Assembly: GCA_013368445.1 (NCBI GenBank)
Contig: JAACJO010000019.1
Location: 310,001 to 374,000, forward strand
DNA length: 64,000 nt
From: Leucocoprinus leucothites
Lineage: Eukaryota > Basidiomycota > Agaricomycetes > Agaricales > Agaricaceae
Reading direction: 5' to 3'
Part shown: piece after piece, positions 37,568 through 50,500 of the stretch
How the letters are laid out: every line of letters begins with the position of its first letter
Numbering within the stretch: position 1 is the first letter of the stretch
Program-made: the position numbers and the translations under genes
Notes under the pieces: generated by a model
What the model saw: the letters and a program-made list of their open reading frames with translations, nothing else
What the model was told of the DNA's origin: nothing
The model's database searches: none

Positions 37568-38376
37568 ATGGCTTCAGCCTTCATTTTCTTTGACATACCA
37601 TGCAAGAAGTCGGACAAACGATGGTCTTTGAATACGTGGAAAACCAGGTCCGTTCATCATAGCTCAAAATCTCAACGTCACTGAATCCCCTATGCTAAAG
37701 ATACACCTTACATTACAAAGGCCTATCTTACGAAACCCAATGGGTTGAATACCCTCATATCGAAGAAGCTTGCAAGAAAAATGGCATTCCACCACTGAGG
37801 AAGAAACCAGATGGCGTTAGCCCTCATTACACCTGTCCCTCGCTCGTTGACAAGAGCACTGGTGCTGCGCTCACGGACTCTGTCCAAATTGCTCAATATC
37901 TCGATAAAACGTATCCCCACACCCCAAGAGTGTTTCCCAACGATTCAGATGGTCTGCAATTCGCGTTCGCAGAGCTTCATGACCAGCGGCTGGCTCCGGG
38001 ATGGCCATTGATATTCCCAGCAGTCGCCAAGATACTTAATCCTCCAAGCGCAGAATATTTCTATCGAACTCGCACACAGGCCTTTGGGAAACCTCTAGAG
38101 GAACTCATTAAGTCGGAGGAAGAGAGGGTTGAGACGATGAAGAAATTTAAAGGGCTATGGGACGCCTTGGAGGCATGGTACTCCAAAACGGATGGGCCTT
38201 TCTTGATGGGGGAGGTGATATCGTTTGCTGATTTCGTCGTTGCTTCGGATGTGAAGTTTGTTCTTGCCGCATGGGGAGAGGGGAGTGTTAATTGGAGGGA
38301 GTTTGCTACTTGGCATGGAGGCAAGTGGGTCAGGTTGACAGAGGAGGTCGATAAAGCTTGTGGTATATCCGGGTAG
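37568..38376 (+). CDS. glutathione S-transferase-like protein
   Basis: The first exon starts at ATG 37568 and gives MASAFIFFDIPCKKSDKRWS with LNTWKTR, the opening strand and helix of the thioredoxin-like GST domain found in many basidiomycetes. An intron of about 50 bp (donor AG/GTCCG, acceptor CTAAAG) joins in frame to YTLHYKGLSYETQWVEYP. Then KPDGVSPHYTCPSLVDKSTG and ALTDSVQIAQYLDKTYP provide the cis-Pro region and glutathione-contact segment (DS before the helix). The all-helical C-terminal domain runs to GKWVRLTEEVDKACGISG, with FLMGEVISFADFVVASDVK as the usual folding-core motif. About 253 residues, a normal length. Function: probable glutathione conjugation or reduction in detoxification. 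It begins 203 bp after the orphan gene on the same strand. Confidence 0.85.
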
Positions 38377-39256
38377 ACCGGGGGGATTGCATTCAGAGTG
38401 ATAGCTTGAATGGTAGTTTCAAAGTCTAGAATATGGATATAATCCTATTTCTCTTGAAAGAGGCAAATGTCTGGTGGGGTTGGCGGACGAGGACGTGATC
38501 AACTTGAAGACAAACGGACGTTGGAGCGAAGAGAGCACCGAGAGTCGAGAGAATGCCAGGCTGTAGTTTCCGATGTCTCACCAGCCCTGTAGTAGCCCGT
38601 GTAGAGTAGAATCAACCGAACGCGGGCATTCGCTTCAGTCATGAAGGGCCAGCTAGGACATTGAAGCATGAATACAACTCTGGGAGTCAGATTGTTGCTC
38701 CGAGTGAGAAAAAGAAAGAAAGAAAGACGAGAACGTGTTTTCGCAGTTTGAGGTCAGCAGTGATCGCGGCTAGGCATGTGGGCCTGGTGGTTGTGGAAAT
38801 GATATTTGGGCCCAACTCGGGAAATGTGGATTTGCTGTCGGTGCAGCAGATGGGCTGTTGGGGGCTACAAGACGCGTCGACGCATCAAGTTCGTGGCGCA
38901 ATGCACCCAAGTTCGAGTTTCAAGTACCAAGTGCTACTTCCAGTGCCAACAACAGCAAACAATGTATGTAAGGTCTGCTCGCTCTCTCGTCAGAGAAGAG
39001 GGTCCCGTTTTGGAACGGCTCATTTTTGTATTTGCAGAGGGTTTGCAAGAGGGACTAACGCCCTCAGAAGGCCTATGTTGCGTTGAGGCGCAGGAGCCAT
39101 CATAGTAATGCAAATAGATAAGCAATATTAATATTGGTAGCCAGAGCACCGCGTAATACCTGATTGTACAGAGTACACGACGATCAAGTCCTTAAAACCA
39201 AACCTCTAACGTGACCGAAATTCAGTCGAGATGGGTTGACCAGATTCACGATCCGC
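38377..39256. other. intergenic interval between convergent genes
   Basis: No gene recognised. A purine-rich run (AAAGAAAGAAAG) lies near 38710. A 141-codon plus-strand frame (38661-39086) has no motif. Confidence 0.35.
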
Positions 39257-41601
39257 CTATTGGCCAGAATTCGCGCCGACGCTTTCCCAGTAGCTAATGG
39301 TGATTTCAGCACTGCAGCTCAACCAAGAATTAGGCCTGTCTACTCACTCGCAGCGTTGGAGGAAAGCATCTGTCGTCGGCACAACCTGGAACGAAGGCTG
39401 ATTCGCTTCGGTCTTGTTGAAGACCATTTCGGAACGACCAGCTGTAGTCCACTTAGGCCACTGAGGCAGGGTATTGGACGAATCCCATTTGACGTTCGGA
39501 TCAAGCGAGATCACAAAGTTGAGGAACGACTGAGCGAAATTGTTCCTGAACTCGGCGTTGTCGAACGGTGGAGATGAGAATTGTTGGCCCATGAGCGAGC
39601 TGAGTAATGATAAGAATGAGTAATACAGGGATAGGCGATGGAGGGTACATACTTGGGGAAATAGTAAACGAGGTCGTTGACGTGCCATCCGGGAGGAATG
39701 GCAAATTCACCCTAACCAAGTATGAGAGTAGGCTCTGCGACGTTCGGGGGATACTGGCATACCTTAAAGCCTTTACCATCGAGTGCTCGAAGTAGCCAAT
39801 AGGTTGGGCAGATGAAGATCGCTATACGAGTATTCAGCACCAGGGACCTTGATTCCAAGAAATGAGATTCACATTCGCCATTAATAGCAATAGCTTGATC
39901 AATCGGTGCTCCTAAACCCGCATTCTCATACAACGTTGCACCCTCGTCAATTTGTTCCTGTGTAAGTTCTGGCCACATATTCGCGATGTACTGCGGGATT
40001 TGGACCGTATTAGCAGTACTAAGATCAACAAGATTCGGGCGGCCGGATTCAAACGTGTTCGTCACAGACATGACTGCATCCTAACGAAACGAACATCGGG
40101 TGTGAACTCAGCATCTCACATAGACGAGATTGATACACGTACACCATTGAGTTGTCCCCGACGAAGTAGCACAGAGGGGCGGTCTGTAAGGAATGTACCG
40201 TCTATAACAGGGGTGAAAGTAAGGAGCCCATAGAACCCCTGAGCGGTTATATTATTGTTAGCTTGATTGAGAACATCGGTATCTGCTTGGCGGAGACAAG
40301 CCAGCGCGTCAGATGTAGAGGAACACCTATCGGAGATCGACGTTGCAACGTCAGTACCATCTAGTCTGACAGGATAAAACCATACGAACCCCGTTTGCTC
40401 GAGGACCCAGGTGAATATTTGCTAGAGCTATTTCAGTGGTCGTGACGAGGCTGTTAGTTGAGATCTTACCTCCGGAATCCTGGCATTGTATTCGTAAACG
40501 GGCGGGAGGAAAGCTGAACTTGTGATTACTCCGCGGAAGAGGCTGGGCTGTGTATTCCCGTTGTTGGAGATAAGGTGGAGAAGGCCAGAGCCGCCACCTT
40601 TATAGGTAAATCATAGCATCAGTTATCCGGCGAGATAAGATCCACAGTCGAACATACCAGATGAGTCTCCCCAGATTGTGACTTTCGAAGGATCTCCTCC
40701 AAACTTGCTGATCTGAGTGTGTATTTGGAGTTTAATGACAGGGCGCAAGTCGGTAAGGAGGCACCTACGTGTTCTTGGACCCATTGGAAGGCAAATTGTT
40801 GGTCAACTGAACGCTGCGATCAGCCACATTCACTCAGATTCAGTTTATATCTTACGAAGACCAGAGTTCAAAACGCCTCCATCATGGACTTTCTGACCGG
40901 CGAGGAATCCGAAGAGGCCTAGACGATGTTGCAAGACCACAGCAACTGCTTGACCTCCCGCTTCCTCGACCAAGTCCTCTGGAGTGTAGTGGTAAGCGTC
41001 TCCCCACGCATAGCCTCCTCTGAAATTCGAGTGTCACATTAGATCGCGCAAAGATCGAGAGGAATAGAATACGAACGGATGGATCCAAACAACAACTGGG
41101 AGATTTCCGTTCCCCGAAGCGGGAGTAACGATGCTGTCAGCGAGATATTGTCAGCGACTGAAACTCAAAAATCCACATCATTCAAACATACTTGACAAAG
41201 AGACAGTCCTCAGAAGCTGGAGGGGCATCTGACTGTCGGCGAGTGACACTGCTAGAATTGAGGAAGGGAGAAACGGTGTTCGCTCCATTTCCAGCTTGCA
41301 TGCATGTGTTTGGTTGGGTGTTTGCCAATTGAACGCCAGAGGTGGTCTGAGGCGCTTGAGGCGCTTGCCAACGAAGAGTGCCTGGAGGAAATCTCAATGT
41401 AGGGCCACATATAAAGACGACAGGTAGATGCTCACCAGTAGGAGCCGCCGCATATCGGACACCCAGAAACTCGATGTTTCCGGTATCGTTGTTCAACGTT
41501 CCTTGATACTTGGCATAACCAAGGTCCACGAGAGCGGTTGGCGCGTCAGCAAGGACTGCTGTTGCGATGGCCAATAAAGTATAAGCTAGTAAAAGTCGCA
41601 T
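39257..41601 (-). CDS. secreted type-B carboxylesterase/lipase, copy A
   Basis: Carboxylesterase family alpha/beta hydrolase that cleaves ester bonds; substrate unknown. The start at 41601 (MRLLLAYTLLAIATAVLADA) is a clear signal peptide, and a closely similar N-terminus occurs in the second copy at 53015. It continues YAKYQGTLNNDTGNIEFLGV with RYAAAPTG, then TLRWQAPQAPQ and SEDCLF, the usual early disulfide region. The nucleophile motif GDSSGG is split by an intron, with Ser at 40662-40664. GLFGFLAG-type and TPVIDGTFLTDRP segments follow. The late GWHVNDLVYYFP carries the likely catalytic His. The C-terminus is YWESVGANSGQ, TAG at 39257-39259. About ten short introns. No internal stop noticed; probably active. 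Confidence 0.87.
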
Positions 41602-41657
41602 TGGAGCTGAGAAATCGAGCGGTAGACTGAAGCAAAGTAGACTCACATTGCCCCCTC

Positions 41658-41665
41658 ATTTTATA
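41658..41665 (-). promoter_or_regulatory. TATA box of esterase copy A
   Basis: TATAAAAT on the minus strand, 57 bp before the esterase start. The same element occurs at the same place before copy B, which supports a real core promoter. Confidence 0.55.
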
Positions 41666-42425
41666 GCACACTGTCTCCTGCCCTCGGCCCCCATGGACAC
41701 CGTTGTTTGCAACTGGGAAAACTGTTGAGAATGAAAAACGTGTAACGGCACTATCAGGGCGACTCTCACCATACGGAGAGCGAGCTGAGCTGAACTAGAC
41801 AAATTAGACGGAGCCGTTCGTTCCAAAACGCCGGAGGTATGGTCGATCGCGGGTGAGAGACCAGGTTGGGAAGCTTGGAAACCGCCGCACTGCCGACTGC
41901 ATGATTTACAGCACTTGATAGTCGTAAGTCGCGTCACGTTTCCATTGCTTTGATTGGAATGTTTTTACAGCCTACACAAAATGCCTGAAAAAAATTGGTA
42001 ATTCAATTCACTTGTGCAAACAGGTTTCGACCCACTCGGAAATTCCGCTTGAGTATTCAAAGCATCTCGGCATCATAGCCGGGGCATTGACGCACGACCA
42101 CCAATTACAGGAATATTACGCAGCATAAGAATTTCAAGACAATCGCAGCAGGCATCATAGTGGTAAGAAGGAACGATCACTCGGGCGCCAAGTTAAGCGA
42201 TGCTCGAATGATCTCTGATGACGCTACACCCCGGAAACTTCCGGTGGAGATCAGCTTCGTCTCTTTGTGTTCTACAACTTCAAGCTTCTTAATGCTAGTT
42301 AATCACAGCGATATTGACAGCATAACAGCTCCTCATCTTTTTCTACTATCCATGCTTACTATACTCTCTGAAGGAATACAGACCTCGTAGCACCGGCTTC
42401 CCCACAAGTTCATCGCGCCCGACGT

Positions 42426-43749
42426 TTTGTCACCCCGCATCACTGGCTTTATCGGTCATTCCGACTCGCAAATCGCATAGATTCTACCAACGGAGAATAT
42501 TTTCTCCCCCAGCATATTTGAGTTCCAAAACAATTCCCATTCACAGGGCTGGTCGAGTGACGCTGACTTTCCGTTCTGCTCAGCGCTCCTCCGTGTCTAC
42601 AAGTGATGCAAATGAATGTCGTATTAAGATTACAGCAGCAGGTATGTCACTTGATCAGCATTCGTTCATACTGGTAATGTATCCACTAGGTTGATTGAGT
42701 CACAAATGCCCCGCCTCTGGTTTTCATCCGAACGTAGTAAGCCTTTAGTTGTACTCCCAATTAATGCTTGTAAAAACAAAATAAACAAGGTTAACTCAGG
42801 ACCACATATATCGCTGAGTCCACCGACCGGTCAAGTCCCTTGTTTAACTACGCTTTCAGCCCGCAATTGAATTCCTTCACGTCATAATCAGAGCTCGTAA
42901 CATCGTGGTTATCAAGGCACTGCCTAGATTGACGCCGGCTTCCCTGGAGAATACAATCCCGCTTGTGATATCATGGCATTTAATCACTGCGTTTGCGAGG
43001 AAATCTCACGGCATGGCTTTTGCTTTCCGATCAGATTAGTGACCTTCGAGGGTTGAACGTTGAATGTTGACTCAGTCGTAGGCTGTCAGTGTTAGCATCG
43101 GGGGTATGGAGGTCCTGGCAAGGTGCAAGCTGACACAAGTCGGGTACGATAATTTACGACACGATGGCGATGTACGAGTGATAGAATATATCCATGTCAG
43201 CAAACTGTATGCTTTGCTTATTGATTGGACTGTATTCCGGTTTCAAATGTCTCCAGGGATCTTTCCTTAGGTTGAATTTTATGCCCCGTAGGGTGAGCAA
43301 TAGATATGGCTGAGTAATATTCACACATTGTACCGGACTTAGAATACGCAATTTAGGCCAACCCATTTGTGTTTCCTCCGGCCTCACAGCCATGGGACTA
43401 CCTCGGTATTTCCGCCGAGTTTATTTTCTCCAAATCTTGCATGATCGTTTGATGAATCCAGGGACAGTTCTAGAGTCGAAAGTCACAAGACACTGAATGC
43501 AGTTTAAGCTCTGTGGAGGATGGAATTCGATGAACTCCTTTCAATATTCACCAATCCCCTGTCCATGATTCCTGCTCGGACACTGATAGAGCCAATACTA
43601 CTGGGAAATCACCCAATGGTCCAGTAGGAACGTAGCGAGCGATCCGTCCGCGTTCCCATTTTTGCCTCACGCCCTGGCGAAGTTGCCTGGGACCTAGTCT
43701 GCATATGCTACTACCTTACCGTCACTTCACGAATGCGAGATTTAATTCC
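42426..43749. other. interval without recognisable gene
   Basis: I see no coding sequence. It may contain further decayed parts of the esterase copy that becomes recognisable from about 43750. Confidence 0.3.
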
Positions 43750-44060
43750 TAGTCAAATATTTGTGGCTATTGGGAAGCCGACCATGAGGGTATGACTTTT
43801 GTATGAGAAAGCGAGGTTAGGAACATTGACTGATTAAAGCTATTGCTATCAATACTTAATGTGAGTCTAGCTTTCTGTCTCCAAGGATTCTAATGCTGAA
43901 TACTTGTGTAGCGATCTTCGTTTGCCTAACCCTCATAGCTAGCTCGTTCACTCGGTGGCAAGGCATGTAAGCTGTACTGGTCTCTCCGACTGGGGCCAAT
44001 CATTCTAACTTGGATCAGGTTTACCCTATCATGCTCTACAACTCGTCCACGGCCCGTAGT
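43750..44060 (+). pseudogene. decayed third carboxylesterase copy (3' part)
   Basis: The plus strand here parallels esterase copy B from about 54650 to 54930. Matching blocks include GCTATTGCTATCAATAC then TGTGAGTCT (exon end and donor), and TAGCGATCTTCGT...TGCC with GTTCACT.GGTGG after the intron. Substitutions and small insertions break the frame, for example in the exon after 43911. A stretch like the 3' flank of copy B (GCACCTTCAAGACG) appears only at about 45480-45610, roughly 900 bp farther away than in copy B, so other DNA has come between. Confidence 0.6.
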
Positions 44061-45783
44061 CATCACTCAATTCTAGAAAAAACGGTAGGACCTTGTCAGG
44101 TCCATAATGTACCTGTCATCTACCATCGTGCACTGAATTTGACATAATATGACGACCACCATTATGTGCTGGGGTCCCGGTACTCGACATCAAATCGGTG
44201 GCATCATTTCCTCATCGGAATGGCCCCAGTCCATCATCCTTGTCACGATGCAAGCCATTGGCCACTGGTACCATATTTCAGTAGCCTATCATGCCATATA
44301 ATCCAGTATCAGGTTTTCCCAGTCCTAACAGAACTAATATTTATGAATGACCATTCTTAGCTATTTTCGCAACGTATTAACACTATTATGAATTCAGCTG
44401 TTATTCGATTAAAAGATGCAATATATTCAATATTAATTGGACGGCTAGGCGACGTAGTAAGACTATATAGTAATTACACATGTGTAAATACCGAAAACTG
44501 CTTTCCCTGTATCGCACCATACATGATACAGCCTGTAGGATGATTGAGTGTTGACGAATATAATTGGTAACAGCTAGCAGTGAAACTCACCTTGAAAGGC
44601 TGCTACGGCATGTCAGTGTACTGCCAAGTTTACCTTGTACTATTATAAAATCAAAGTCCCTACTTACTTGACGCTCTACGTTTGAGTTTGGAAGGTGGGA
44701 AGGCACCAACTTGACTTCAACACTGACCTACCTCTCCCTCTTTTATGCGCATACAGGCTTGGAGTGTGGAGTCATTCAGGACAAACTTAGTTGTGGAGAG
44801 CCCCAATGGTAGTGGCGTATGCCCCAAATACTTCACGTCATCGAGCAACCAGGGAAAACAGCATGACTCAATCAGAAAGGCACCCTTCGTTACACAACCT
44901 AAGTATTCTGAGACTCCCTGATCAAAGTGAATAAACTCATAAATCAAATCTTTTCATCTAAAAGTTAGGTGTAACTTCAACGGTCATTCACCAATCACCA
45001 ATCATCCAATCCGTATTATTTTGGTTGGTGTGACCATATGATGCACCCTCCATCATGACACGATGCTATAGTGTCTTCAAAGAGCAGTCAAAGAGCAGTC
45101 AATTGAAGTTCAGGTGTACATAATAATGACTCTTGCATAGCATTGGCTTGTCATGACTGGGAATTTATTGACTCTTGACTATATGAGACTAACACTAGGG
45201 CATCGGACAATGTCACTCCACCTTCTTATAACATTCCGTCATAAGCTCATAGCCACTTTTCGAGCTTCTATATTACTGATGAATGCAAAATCATCTAAAA
45301 TCGGACCTTACAATATACCATCATTGCCGATGCCAGTGATCACAGCCACGGCGCGATATCCTTTTTTCAGGAATTTTGTGATGTAGTCCGATCGTGGATC
45401 TGGTCAGATTTGTTAAGCTGAAATCAGGTCATATTCGAGATTCAGTTTTCAGGACTTGACTCTACTCTTACACACAGTAATACATGATATTTTGGCTACT
45501 AACACTAATCTATTTGTATAACCATGACGGCCCTTGCACCTTCAAGACGTAGGCGACAGTCTCATCGGTCTTCTGAGGCGATTAACCGTCATTCGGATTT
45601 TAGCTGATTTAATGACTGCCCGATCACCTATGCGTGCTGATTCCTGAAGTGCTCCGATGTGTTTTTGCTCCCCTTTAGTCCGTTTGCTTAGTGTTAACCT
45701 TCTGAAGCCAATCATTGTGATCGAGCTGAGGCAAGCCGTATGCAATAAGCATGAACAATCAACGCGGTGCGGATCAACACTAA
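44061..45783. other. AT-rich interval with remote esterase 3' flank
   Basis: No gene recognised. About 45480-45610 resembles the region just downstream of esterase copy B (55450-55590), so the piece between looks like an insertion into the decayed esterase copy. A direct tandem of AAAGAGCAGTC lies near 45080-45102. I found no terminal repeats that would name the inserted DNA. Confidence 0.35.
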
Positions 45784-46785
45784 TTGGTATCTGCCATCAG
45801 TGCGTCTCTCCTTCAGATTCCGCGACCACCATTGGACCCACTACGCTCATTGCTTTGCCTAGGCTACATACGCGTGCCCTCGTTCCCTCTGCACCCCTCT
45901 TCTCCAACATCAAAAAACGTACAACTAGGTCACAATGCGAATAGCGCTACACCCGCGGCCGAGACGGTGGAGGAAGAAGAACGCGAGGAAGAAGCAGGAC
46001 ATATTGTACTGAGTCCAGGGACCATTGAGCTGACGCTGGTTCCTAGTTCAAATATGAACCGACTACTTGTATGTCCTCTTGCTGAATAAAGGAGCGTCTG
46101 GACCGAGGAAGCAAGCATCTAGGGTCTTGATATACCGGTGTCGTTCCTCCAGCTTTCGGGAACGGTGCTCAGGGGGCGGTACGAGAACTTACTCGGCTCA
46201 AAGCACTGACCTTCCTAAACACGACCTTGACTGAATCAACAGGCTAGAAAAAACGCGGTCTCGTACATGTCTTCATGACCTCCGAGCCCATTGCATTCAA
46301 AGAAGTTCAGCTCCAACTGGGAGAATCATCAGCTCCAGAACGACTTCAACCGACGCCTGAGGTGGTTGATGGCATTGGGCTCGCCTTTGAGGATGGAGTC
46401 TGACAACACGCTGGAATACGTCAACTTGAATATTAACACTACTCCGAGAACCTCCAATCCAACCTCGCGCTAGCTCGTCGCATCTCCCTTCCATTTCCAT
46501 TTCAATTCCCTCACGCTCACCACCATCTCATCCAGCAATAAAGATAATAGATCCCTCAGCGCCATCTTATCATTTACATCCTCCACTACCACTGGCAAAG
46601 GCAAGGCAGAGGCATCGTCAGATACTTCAAGCTCGAATGCAGACGTCAACGTTGAAGAGGTGCCGCCGAGTGATCCTATGTTGAGGATTGATAGGCTGAC
46701 GGGGACGTTGCCGCCCCTCACGAGAACACTGAGATGGCAGGTGTGGTACCTGCTACGGGTGGTTTGGCGGTTATGTAGGGCATGA
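45784..46785 (+). CDS. possible gene of unknown function, maybe broken
   Basis: Three coding-like pieces follow each other on the plus strand in different frames. The first includes ETVEEEEREEEAGHIVLSPG and TIELTLVPSSNMNRLL (45784-46065). The second reads GLVHVFMTSEPIAFKEVQLQ and EVVDGIGLAFEDGV (46260-46405). The third has RSLSAILSFTSS, VNVEEVPPSDPMLRIDRLTG and TLRWQVWYLLRVVWRLCRA, ending in TGA at 46783-46785. Composition looks more like protein than chance, but I could not fix the introns that would join them, and frameshifts are an alternative. An opposing minus-strand frame (46470-46952) is open too. No domain recognised. Confidence 0.3.
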
Positions 46786-47515
46786 CAGGGGCTAAGGGGG
46801 AATGGGGGTGGGGGTGGGATGGACACGGCTGAGAGCCGATGAGCTATATGCGACGTGGGGTGGTGTGGACCCCCAGTCGCCCATATAGGCGGTGTCTTTG
46901 GTATGGGGATTCTTTGGTGCATACATTCAACCGTTCTCATGTAGTCCCTCATGTTCAGTTTTCAGATGACAACTTGGTCCCCGCCACCTCTTTTTTGCAC
47001 ACATCCATGCGTTCGCCATGCGAGCTGGAAATTATAATGTGAGTGATGGCATAGCATGAATGGTTGAGTATTTTCTCATCAGCTAGGCTCTTCATCCACA
47101 ACACCGACGGGCTTGGAGATACGAGGTCTCAACCGTCTAGTCTATGGGGGCAACCTACTGTTATATAATGGCACGGGCTGGCATGAAAGCTTAGCTCGAC
47201 CTTCACGGTCGAGCCCCCCTTCAAGGTGCAGGACACTGGCATTATTGGGGGGGGGATGGCTCGGTCCAGATCTATAGTTCCTATCTTTGGTTTTTTATAT
47301 AGATATAACAATGACTATTGCATAAAGATATTCCTTCTGAAACTGCCATGATTAAGTACAGCAGTGCCATTGATTACCAACACAGGGCATCAATATCCCA
47401 AGAGCCAGCAGCGAAGCAAAATGTAGACAGGATAATGGCCGATGTAGGCCTTTGCAGATGGTCCATTTTATGGCGTCCGACAGTCTACTCGAGACGGAAG
47501 ATCACCCCAATCAAT
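46786..47515. other. intergenic interval
   Basis: No gene recognised. A G-run (about nine G) lies near 47247. The right end is the 3' side of the NACHT gene. Confidence 0.3.
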
Positions 47516-50500
47516 CTACTTGTTGCGTTGTTCGCTTTGTTGGCCTCCTTGGTCACCTCGATGTCTCTTTGAACTCCCCTGGTTTCGCTTGCGCTCCTTC
47601 CCCAGCAAATCCCTCAAAGACTCCCCAGTGTTAGCGGTCCCCAGCAGCTCACCAACGATACGCTCTGCTTCTTCCCTGGCTCCACTTGCCAGGTGCCCAG
47701 TACTTACACCACGCACAATCAAATCCGTCCAGGGCCCATTTTTGGGTTGTTTGAGCTGAAAATTCCTGCTTCCAGCATTGCGAATGGATGGCCTCCTCAG
47801 CTGATTTGTCACAAGACATAAGCGAGTTGCTGCCAGATCACCACATAGACCACATAAACTCTGAAGAACATCTAATGGAGATTCAGCCACGTCGTTACTT
47901 GCAATGGAATTTTCCACATAGATGATTCCACTAATCTTGATATTGTTCTTGTACCTGTAAGTCAACTGTTCAAATTTTCTTGGGACTCAGTGTAATCAAT
48001 ACTTACACTTTCTCTAGCCAATCATTAATTGCTTCCATACCCAACCTGGCGCCACGACTGGGCCCCAAGGGGCCGACAAGTACTACACCTCTACCATGTT
48101 CAGGATGAATAGCACGAGTAGCCTGGATGATCGGGTTGGACAGCACGGGCCGAATGGTGCGAAGTGGCTCTCCAGTCAGGGAACTAAGGACCTGTACGAG
48201 AGCTTAAGCACTATTGTTCTGTCCTGCACCAACAATCTCACGTACGTGACTCCCCTCGGGTCCTATGATGCTAGAAAACTAAAGGTGAGATCTGGTGTTG
48301 ATGTTATGGACAGCAGAAATACCATACACAATGACGATGTCATCTTCCCGTGCCTGGCATGTGGCTTGGATGTCCCGGCCTAGTATGAGATGGAACGAGG
48401 TTTGTGTACAAGTCCGAAGCCGAACACGGATCGAAAGATAGTCAGCATGTCCTGCATTCCTGAGGAAAGGTTCGACAAAAGCGCGAGGATCCTTCTCATC
48501 CCAGATAATTGCTATTTCTTCCTTCTTCCCAGGTTCGCCCGAGCATTTGCGGTCAACAGAAGCGAGAGACTTTGCATCCTACGGTGAAAGATATCAATAT
48601 GGTTCTGCTTGTGCAGGTCCAGAAGCGCCCACCGATGACAGGAGCCACTGAATAAACAACCCGAATTCTTGGATCTCATTTGCCCACTTTGTGTAAGCGA
48701 TGTTGAAATCAAAATTCCTCAGTGCCTTTATCAATGTAGACAGAGAAGCTCTGGGCACTTGGGGGAAAGCGTTCCAACAAGGGGTGAATGCAAAGTTGCA
48801 CACCAAGTCGGGAATGTTGTGGTTGCGAAGCAAAGTTGGGTTTCCAGGCCATGTAAGTTCTGGCAATGCCTGTTGGTCTATAGTAGGAAAGTTGTCAATC
48901 AGGGACGGTATTAGCACAAGTTGCTAGATTTACCTGAAGGGTCTTTGCAAAAGTAGCTGAGCCACTCAAGGCCCCGAGTTGCAACATAAAGGTGTATTGC
49001 TCCCTCATCCAAAACAAACTCCATAGCACGTACTTTATCCCTGAGGTAGTCAGAGAAAGATGTATGGTATATGCGAATTGGCTGGGTGCTAGCCGTGGAA
49101 GCTGGAGGAACGACGACAACTGAATGCAGGCGTTGAAGGGAATGATAAAAGGCGGCTTGATCGAGGCCTAGAAAGTTCGCATGGACAAGAGCGGTGAGTC
49201 TCTCGTTACCATACAAAATGAACAGTCCGAGGATACGTTGAGTGATGGGAAGGGTAGTCTCTGGGATGTCGGATAAAATTTGAGTATAAAGAAGGTCAAG
49301 GGCTTGAAGAGGGTTGACATGATTCTTGGAGTCAGTGCATTTGAGAAATTTAAGACAGGCCTTGAGTTGACCGGAAGGATTGTCATACTGGTGATCACCG
49401 ATGAAGCGGATGATGAAGGACGCAAATCCAAGATGCCCTGACGCTCGATCTGCAATAAACTTAATATGGGCATTATGCGGCCAGTCATGTGCAAGCTGGT
49501 CGGGGTATTTCTCTCTAATTTCCGTAAATCCCTTTGTGAGAATGCGGAGTGTATCCCCCCTTGCCTCATCGCCATCAACTTCCAACCTCTCATGGCGACA
49601 GATGTCACGACAGTCTGTGCTAGAAAAGGCGAGCGTGAGATGGGGCTCGGGACGACTGCATATCATCCACCGTATCCGGGAATTTCGATCCCTCCGTGCA
49701 TGGCGTGTGATCATCTCCACAAATTCGCGTTGAGCATCACGGCCATTGCATTCATCAAGGCCATCGAGAACAATAAAAAGGGGCCGATGGAATAAAGAAG
49801 CGAGAAGTTGTTCAGATAGATAGGATAAAAGAGTAAGAGGTCGGCGGGACAAGTCGGGGAGAAAAGGATCACTGATGAGCTCTTGGAACCGGGAGCGGCG
49901 ATCTTTGCCGAATATTAAAGGGTCTTCCTTGAATCGCTGGCCGATGAAGAGTTTATATTCCGGGAGCAGCACGGCCAGTTGATAGACCAAAGTAGGAATG
50001 ACGACCCTAGGGTCATCACGATTGTTGGGTCGAGAGAAAAAGAACACAGCGCCCAAAACTTCCGCTTTCTTCAATTCCTCTGCAGCAGTTTGCGCAACCG
50101 CTGATTTTCCAACAGCAGCAGGACCAGACAACCAGAGTAAGCGATGTATCTCTCCATCGTTTCGTCCCCATTCCACGATATGGGCCCGTAGACCCCGGCG
50201 AGTATCTTCGTCACATCTCGGAGCATACGCTCGCGCCTCTGAGTAAAGCATGGCACTTGGCATTGCTCTTAATAACAGTTTCTCGAGAGCTACACGCAAG
50301 TATTGAGCGATATTCTTTCAGCTACCGCCTTGACTCACCATCATCTGCTTTTTTCCATCTCTCGTCTTCCTCTGCTTTTCTCCGCTTTTCATACTTCTCC
50401 GTATTCTTCATTTCCTCTCTCTGGTTGTGGTTGATCGTGTATGAGACATTAGTCATGTTTTCAATGACAAAGTCGTGAGCATCCCGAAAACTATCCGTAG

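Larger units (their letters stand above)
39257..42425 (-). repeat. inverted segmental duplication, arm A
   Basis: The esterase gene plus about 800 bp upstream is similar to 52200-55358 in opposite orientation. Similarity outside the gene is seen by comparing the minus strand of 42150-42425 with the plus strand of 52200-52445: shared blocks include GAACTTG-GGGGAAG, GATGAGGA, CCACCGGA and GTGATCGTTCC. Identity is moderate upstream and high in exons, so the duplication is not recent. Confidence 0.7.

Noticed and set aside
37399..37617. 72-codon minus-strand frame with protein-like composition
   Set aside because: It overlaps the first exon of the glutathione S-transferase on the other strand, and that exon is well supported by the conserved N-terminal block.
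43750..44060. RIP-type mutation as the cause of decay in the third esterase copy
   Set aside because: Differences include insertions and transversions and not only C-to-T or G-to-A changes, so ordinary drift is enough.
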